In this document: positions 55,966 through 64,000 of the stretch, piece after piece | How the letters are laid out: every line of letters starts with the position of its first letter | Position numbering within the stretch: position 1 is the first letter of the stretch | Assembly: GCA_020137815.1 (NCBI GenBank) | Contig: CM035359.1 | Span: forward strand, 2,726,081 to 2,790,080 | Length of the DNA stretch: 64,000 bases | Source: Hormiphora californensis | Taxonomy: Eukaryota > Ctenophora > Tentaculata > Cydippida > Pleurobrachiidae | Direction of reading: 5' to 3' | The notes under the pieces: model-generated | Told to the model about the DNA's origin: nothing | Databases searched by the model: none | The model's input: only the letters and a program-made list of their open reading frames with translations | Position numbers and translations under genes: made by a program

Positions 55966-56522
55966 ATGGTAAGAAATGCCCTGACAAGCACCTTCTGGCC
56001 TGTAAAAAGTTTCTCAAATTTGGTACCTCTGAGAATGGTTGCACTGCCACAGACTGTCAGCTATTCCACCCAAAACTCTGTCGTTTCATTCAGTCCAATG
56101 CCAGTTGTTTTGATGTCAAATGCAAATCCTATCATCCGTTCAGTTTTAATAAGGCACGGAGGGATGCTATCAAGGCCAAGGCAACTAGGGAAAAGTCATC
56201 AACTGGGACGAGTAAGAGAAATGACAAATCTCGAAATAAGAAGAAGCCGCCCGTTGAGAGTAGAAATGAGAGAAAGAACAAGAGGTCAAATACTGAGAAC
56301 TCGGATTTTCAAAAGCTCCAGGATCTGATATCCAAGTTAATAGTCAGGATGGACTCGTTAGAGAAGAGAGTCGAGGAGATACCCCGAGAGAGGATGCCGA
56401 GTTCGGAATCGATAAATCCATCCCAATTCCAAAAGGTACCTATCCCTCAACCTCAGCCGTTCCTGAATCCGTGGCAGGCGTGGAATGCCCCACGCCAGTT
56501 CGCTCAACCTGCATGTTACTAA
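55966..56522 (+). pseudogene. LINE ORF1, CCCH-type fingers
   Basis: The reading frame shows clusters CPDKHLLACKKF, GCTATDCQLFHPKLC and CFDVKCKSYHPF, which are CCCH-type zinc fingers as found in ORF1 proteins of CR1-like elements. A basic region and a short coiled-coil-like piece (LISKLIVRMDSLEKRVEE) follow. The frame is open back to 55728 through the CT tract, but the start is unclear, so the 5' end is taken after the CT tract. An RNA-binding role in a ribonucleoprotein is known for this class. Confidence 0.65.
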
Positions 56523-57230
56523 ATGCCGGCGGCTTTAATCCAGGAGCAAACAGTAACACTAGGTGGAAAAGAGATGTCCTATGTCAGGAGTTGATCAGCC
56601 TCAATGAGAAGGGTGTTAATGTGCCCTTTATTGGTATCACTGAGTCCTGGCTAAAGGATTTTCATCTAGATGCCCAAGTGCTATTCCTGGGTATGCTGTT
56701 TGTACGTGCAGACAGGTCAAACCGGCAGGGTGGTGGGGCGCTACTCTATGTAGATGAGGGTATCCCAATGGAATGGTCATCTAGCTTTGATGACGGGAGG
56801 TGTGAAGCACTGTTTTGCAGATTTCCTCGTGTTCTATGAGCGTTGCTGTGATCTACCGACCCCCCTGATACACCCATCCTCAAGTTTTATTAACTCCCTT
56901 GATTTCTTGAAAAAACAGATAGAGAGAATAGACCCAGGTGACGATTTAGTTATCATGGGTGACTTTAATCTTCCGGTCATCAACTGGGATACTATAATAT
57001 AGGTGGTAGGTCTGCTGAGAATACCCGGTCGGCTCAGGCGTTGCTAGATTTTATGGGATCTAATTTTTCCTAGAACAGTTTGTTAACCTACCTACTAGGG
57101 GTTCAAATATACTCGACCTGTTCTTGTCTAACCGGGAGAGTTTAGTGGAAAATGTGAGAGTGGTACCCACAGAGATTTCTGATCATAATTTGGTATCAGT
57201 AGGTCTCACTTTCCATCCAGTCTGCCCGAA
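56513..57230 (+). pseudogene. LINE endonuclease domain, frameshifted
   Basis: Pieces in different frames read LLNAGGF...FIGITESWLKD, then IMGDFNLPVINWD, then SDHNLVSVGL, which are the E, GDFN and SDH motifs of an apurinic/apyrimidinic endonuclease. A stop after NWDTII and a frame change before and after it break the gene. Confidence 0.8.
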
Positions 57231-57495
57231 ACAGAGAAGGAGAATCAAGCCAGAGTCTTTTCGATCATTGGACTTTCATAACGGCGATTTTGATCTTCTC
57301 CGTGAGAAACTCAGTGAGATAGATTGGGTTGGTCTCCGACAGGCTACTGATTTTGAATCCTTTCCCTCGGTTTTTCTACCGCTTTACCAAGTATGCTGTG
57401 GTGTCCTTCCCGAAGGTTAAGATCCTCGTGGCAGACCAAATTGTTTTAACAAGCTACGTAGACGGAAAAGAAAAATAAGATGTCGGATAGCTGCT

Positions 57496-58900
57496 ATGTT
57501 AGAGAAGGGTCAGATTGCGCGGGCTGAGGAGTTATCAGATGAGCTCTCCAAGGTGTGCTTAGAAATCAGAGATCGAGTCTTGGCCAGAAAGGACCAGCAT
57601 GAGAGGCGGGCCGTGGACAAGATAAAATCTGACCCACGATTCTTCTACTCCTTTGCGAAAATGTTTGCAAAAGGTGTATCCAGTATCCCTGTTATCACGG
57701 ATATCAATGGAAAAACAACCACTGACACTAAGAAATTGCCGATCTCTTTCAAAATCAATTCTGCAGTGTGTTCAGTAACCCAGACAACCCCAATACCCAG
57801 GATCCGGTCTTTGAATGCCCGGTATTAAATTGGAAGACCTGGGAATCACGCTGAGTGATGACGACATTATCAAAGCGTGTAAGGATCTGGTGACAACCTC
57901 CTCTTCAGGACCTGATGGTGTTCCTGCAAAGATCCTGAAGGAGGCTGCGGAGGCTCTGTCAGTACCCATTGGCCTTATTTGGAGAGAATCTATGGACCTG
58001 AGAGTAGTGCCCGAGTTTTACAAGATGGGCTATGTAGTCCCCCTGTTTAAGAAAGGCGATAGATCTTCTCTGAAAAATTACAGACCTGTAACCTTGACAA
58101 GCCATGTGATAAAGATTCACGAGCGAATCATGAGGGAACATATGGTTAATTATTTCGAGCGTAACTGGGCTTTCTATCAAGCGTCAGCACGGCTTCAGAG
58201 CGGGGAGGTCCACACTGACCCAATTATTGGGCCACTTCGACTGGGTGCTAAATCCCTATGTGATGGAAACGACACAGACACAGTCTACCCTGGACTATTC
58301 CCGTGCCTTCGACAATGGTAGACATACGACTCCTCCTCCTCAAGATCAGAAGATATGGAGTGCATCCACAGATTGTGGATTGGCCTGGAGTCATTTCTGT
58401 CTGGCCGGAAACAAAACGGTTGTGCTAGAAGGGTGTCAACTCAGTAATAGCAGTAATCATCAGCGGTTGTCCCTCAGGGGACGGTGCTGGGCCCCCTCTT
58501 ATTCTTGATATTTCTGAATGATTTGGAGGGTGAAGTGCTTGATGCCCTTCTAAGCTTCTTTGCTGATGACTCCAGAGTGGGCATGGAAATCTCTGATAAG
58601 AGGATTGCGAGAAGTTACAGAAAGACTTGGATCGTGTGCATCAGTGGCTGAAAGAATAATAATGAAGCTCAATGAAGAGAAATATGAGTTAATGGGTGCA
58701 TCGTCACAATCGCTCATCTCTCATGAACCACATGCCGATGGTCTGCGGTGTACTACTACACTAGTGGTTGAGAGATCCTTCTACCATCTGCATCAGCTCA
58801 GAGACTTGGGCGTTACAGTCTTCTGAGATCTCTCCTGGAGGCCGCATTATGTCAATCCTGACCACAAGAGGCAGAAGAATGTCCCAGTGGATACTCAGCG
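57496..58900 (+). pseudogene. LINE reverse transcriptase domain, broken
   Basis: Motifs in order are SSSGPDGVPAKIL, VVPLFKKGDRSSLKNYRPVTL, a damaged VPQGTVLGP-like stretch near 58470, and FADDS near 58558 (catalytic aspartates). At least three frame changes divide these. The element cannot make an active enzyme. Confidence 0.85.
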
Positions 58901-59090
58901 TTTTTTAGTGGCAGAGATACAGTCCTCATGATAACTCTCTATAAGAGCCTAGTGAGGAGCACAATGGAGTATTGCTCTCCTCTGTGGTGCACCCAATTGG
59001 GTCGTGAACATACAGCTCCTTGAATCGGTTCAAAGAAAGGTTTCTCTGCCAAGATTTTCTGGTCTTCAGGAACAGTGACTACTGGGAACG

Positions 59091-59660
59091 CTAAAAATCC
59101 TTGGCGGGGTTTTAAAAAGGGCGGGGTTCCTCGGGAATGAAAGCCTGGTTAAAAACCCCAGATCGCCTTCTACAAACCCGGGCCCCGGGCCACGAAGCCG
59201 GCTACTGACCTGCAAGTCAAACAAGACCCCAATGTCTCTAACTACATTGCTCAGGGGGCCATGGCGGAATCTTGCAAAGACCTTCGAGAACCAACAGGTG
59301 AATTAAAGGGACCGATAGTTCCTTGTAAGTCGGCCTACGCTTCCCGGACCTACAGCAAGGAACTGCCTAGTGTGGTGCAGTAAGAGAATAGTGGGGGTTG
59401 TTAAGGGGCCTTGATTAATGCGACTACCAAAGTACAAACGTAGTCTTCTTTCTGTCTCTTCATGCCCCCAAAACCCCTCGATCACTCAAAGCCCGCTCGG
59501 GCCTGGCCCTCTTTCCCTTCTTCTTTTCCTCTCCCCCCTTTTTCCCCCCTCTCCCCCTTTTCCCTCACCCCCAAAAAACCCCCCCGGAGAAATTTGGCCG
59601 GACTCTCCTAGTCTCGTTCCCCGGTTCTGTCCTGTCCGACCGTTTCCCTACGTCATCTCT
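59091..59660. other. Degraded consensus after LINE
   Basis: Stretched homopolymers resume here, up to a CT/C-rich tract at about 59500-59600. Same artefact class as at 1.2-8.1 kb. Confidence 0.65.
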
Positions 59661-61842
<2,182 letters not shown>

Positions 61843-63821
61843 ATGGACAATGGAACTACTAATAAAACTAAAGCAGAGTCAATATTCGACTCTTTCCTTT
61901 ATACAGGTGAATATCTCTACCTCCCTCCCTCTCTCTCTCCATCTCTTTTTTCATCCTCTCTCTCCTCCGTCTCCCTTTCCCTCGACTCTCCCTCCCTCTG
62001 AAGACTCATCAATTCAACCCTTCCCCATTTCCCGACAGATCAAACGCTAGTTGAGGCACTAAAACTATTCGGGGAACTAAAGGAATGTCTGGGATTACAA
62101 AATACACCCCAAAACCAATTATTCAGGTAACAATTCTGCTAATTAGTTAATTAATTAATTAGTAATCATATACATTTTTAATCCTAATTGACATTTGATT
62201 TATCACATAACAACCAGGTTTTAGAAAGCTAATCTTCCCTTTTTTCAGTTCACTAAAAAAGTCCTTCACCTCCTGGAAAACCACCTCATTCTTTGAGATA
62301 CTACAACGCCGTATCAATGTTAAGGACTACGCCAGTACAGTACCAATATGTGGGGGTACCAACATGTTTATTGTTGGAGCTGGTAAGTAGATACACCCAG
62401 ATTTACCGGGATGCTTGGGGAAATCGGGGTGTCCGGTATATCGGGGTCTTACTCATTATTAGACATTTCTTACAAATGCTAAATATGGCTATGAGGTTAC
62501 TTGTAACAGTTACACACTAGCAAAGTATGGAATTGTAGCGACACTTACTTGACCTAATTCTGTGTCCACATTTGAAGATACAAATGTACTGTATTAATTT
62601 ACTGGGTTTGTTGGGGGGACGGGTCTGGGTTTCGTAAATCTAAACGGGTTTTAGATCGAGATAACAAAACGAGTTTTAGTTATATTTTGGATTTTAACTA
62701 ACAACGTCTATTCCTATAGGTCCCTGTGGGTTGAGATGCGCTATAGAAGCAGCACTTTGTGGCATTAATGTTACTGTCGTGGAAAAGAGGTCTGAGTTTA
62801 CAAGAAACAATGTTCTTCACTTGTGGCCCTATTTGATTCATGATCTGAGGAATTTGGGAATTAAAAAGTTGTACGGGAAATTCTGTGCTGGATCACTTGA
62901 CCACATCAGTAAGTTGTTCTAACTAAGGTACTATTCACGATCTATGATCGATGGATGTTTGAGGATTCGCTTCGGTTCCACTTCTCTAAATCTCCTACTT
63001 CTCAACACATCCCCGGGTCGCACTAAACGGCCCATTCTCTCAGGTATCAGGCGACTTCAACTCATCCTACTCAAGCTATGTCTCGTGTTGGGTGTATCAG
63101 TTCACATTAACACTGGATACGTTGAGTTTCTAGAGCCGTGTGCCACTACAGGGTGGAGGGTGGTTGTTAAACCTGCTAATGTGGAGATTGAGAGTATTGA
63201 TTTTCATGTAAGTCATGTGCAGCATCAATGATATATCGAGATATTGTCTCACTCTGAGAGCAGTAAGGGAGAATTACCGAGAGAGAAAAATTATAGCTCT
63301 CTCGGTGATCTTACTGCTAGTTACCACTAATGCGGGGTACGTCTCATTTGTCCTGTCAACTATCTAGTTAGATGAATCGAGTCACGAGAGAGACCCTGTC
63401 CCCTGGGGCGGAGAGGGAGCATCAAAGAAAGAGCGAGAATCGGAGAGAGAATCTTAAATCTATCGGAGAGAGAGAGAGAGAGAAAGAGAGAGAAAGAGAG
63501 AGAAAGAGAGAGTCCCATGCAAAAAAGGCCCCCTTGGCAACTGCCGCCCTTTTTGAACTCTACTGTAACGCGCGGTGAACTCTCGACAAGTTGTCAGCAC
63601 TTGCCGCACGCGCGTTTCCTTGCACGTGAAATCAGAATTGTGAAGTGTTTTGCGAGTTCAGACCTGCATTTCGGAAACTGGCAGGTTTTTCCGTTTTGGC
63701 TGTCTTTTTCGTCTTCCTGTTTTCACTGTCAGTATATTTCAGGTGCTGGTAGGGGCTGATGGGAAACGAAATTCTATCCCTGGGTTCCAGAGAAAGGAGT
63801 TTCGAGCTAAACTAGCTATCG
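61843..63821 (+). CDS. MICAL: MICAL flavin mono-oxygenase, N-terminal part
   Basis: Six exons join in phase: 61843-61906, 62039-62126, 62249-62382, 62720-62908, 63044-63207, 63743-63821 (239 complete codons). MICAL enzymes bind FAD and NADPH in the cytoplasm and oxidise methionines of actin, causing filament disassembly. The recognisable pieces are GAGPCGLR (Rossmann FAD-binding turn across the exon 3-4 junction), [32 protein letters not shown] with [11 protein letters not shown], and VGADGKRNS, the second FAD/NADPH motif, then [12 protein letters not shown]. All key residues of the first third of the mono-oxygenase domain are present. The rest, including calponin-homology and LIM parts if present, is beyond the window. 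The first ATG is chosen because its exon joins in phase and gives a normal N-terminus (FDSFL). Confidence 0.9.
63208..63742. other. MICAL intron with (GA)n and hairpin
   Basis: The intron holds a GA-rich tract (63467-63511) and an inverted pair AGCAGTAAG...CTTACTGCTA near 63260-63318. No other gene. Confidence 0.6.
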
Positions 63822-64000
63822 GTGAGTTTTGGGGGCATTAATTCTTTCGCTTCGGCTGTCTAGCGGCTTCGACCCGATCTGAGCACAATCAAATCGGAGC
63901 CGCCAGACAGAACATCGGTTAGGGTAACTAAGTGTTCCTTGTATTGGAGCACATTCCTATTACCTACTCTAGTGTCACCTAGTACCACCCTTTCTCTCCC

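Larger units (their letters stand above)
55966..59090 (+). mobile_element. Broken CR1-like non-LTR retrotransposon
   Basis: Consecutive pieces in changing frames give an ORF1 with cysteine/histidine clusters, an apurinic endonuclease-like domain and a reverse-transcriptase domain, the order expected of a CR1-type LINE. Multiple frameshifts and stops occur (about 56820, 57000, 57060, 57418, 57826, 58320, 58500). The 3' end runs into degraded sequence near 59090, so the tail repeat is not visible. Confidence 0.85.

Overview
This is a eukaryotic, almost certainly metazoan, genomic window. Two host genes have short GT-AG introns and animal-type products: a KIF26/VAB-8-like (kinesin-11 type) atypical kinesin at about 34.4-43.8 kb, and the 5' part of a MICAL flavin mono-oxygenase at 61.8-63.8 kb, cut by the window end. 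Both are on the + strand and both concern the cytoskeleton. The very frequent (GA/CT)n tracts, many fold-back elements and compact introns would suit an early-branching animal such as a sponge, but the species cannot be fixed from this sequence.

Layout. 0-1.2 kb: gene-free with strong hairpins. 1.2-8.1 kb: badly degraded consensus with inflated homopolymers. 8.2-9.6 kb: gene-free. 9.6-11.1 kb: a complete Tc1/mariner-type transposon followed directly by a small inverted-repeat element. 11.2-12.2 kb: three tandem copies of a 311-bp unit. 13.06-19.70 kb: the most remarkable object, a 6.6-kb element with long terminal inverted repeats (TIRs) and a perfect 7-bp target-site duplication (TSD). It carries a viral double-jelly-roll-type major capsid protein, a penton-like minor capsid protein, a small virion-type peptide and a C2H2 zinc-finger protein, and no recognisable polymerase, integrase, ATPase or protease. 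Two fold-back elements are nested inside it, one interrupting the zinc-finger gene and one sitting in the right TIR. 19.7-34 kb: gene-free, with microsatellites, an 0.8-kb hairpin element, a cloverleaf-like palindrome, a CACGTG minisatellite, a fold-back element with a telomere-like core, and a 100-N gap. 34.4-43.8 kb: kinesin gene. 44-50.7 kb: a nest of hairpin elements, duplicated segments and a retroelement gene fragment. 54.5 kb: 20-bp minisatellite. 55.9-59 kb: a broken CR1-like LINE. 61.8 kb to the end: MICAL.

The two host genes are ordinary residents. The rest is mostly mobile DNA. The 13-19.7 kb element is the best candidate for an undescribed system: a capsid-gene cassette packaged as a compact fold-back-type transposon, possibly a satellite of Polinton/adintovirus-type elements that would supply replication and integration. 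All gene calls rest on reading motifs and splice phases by eye. No database search was run.
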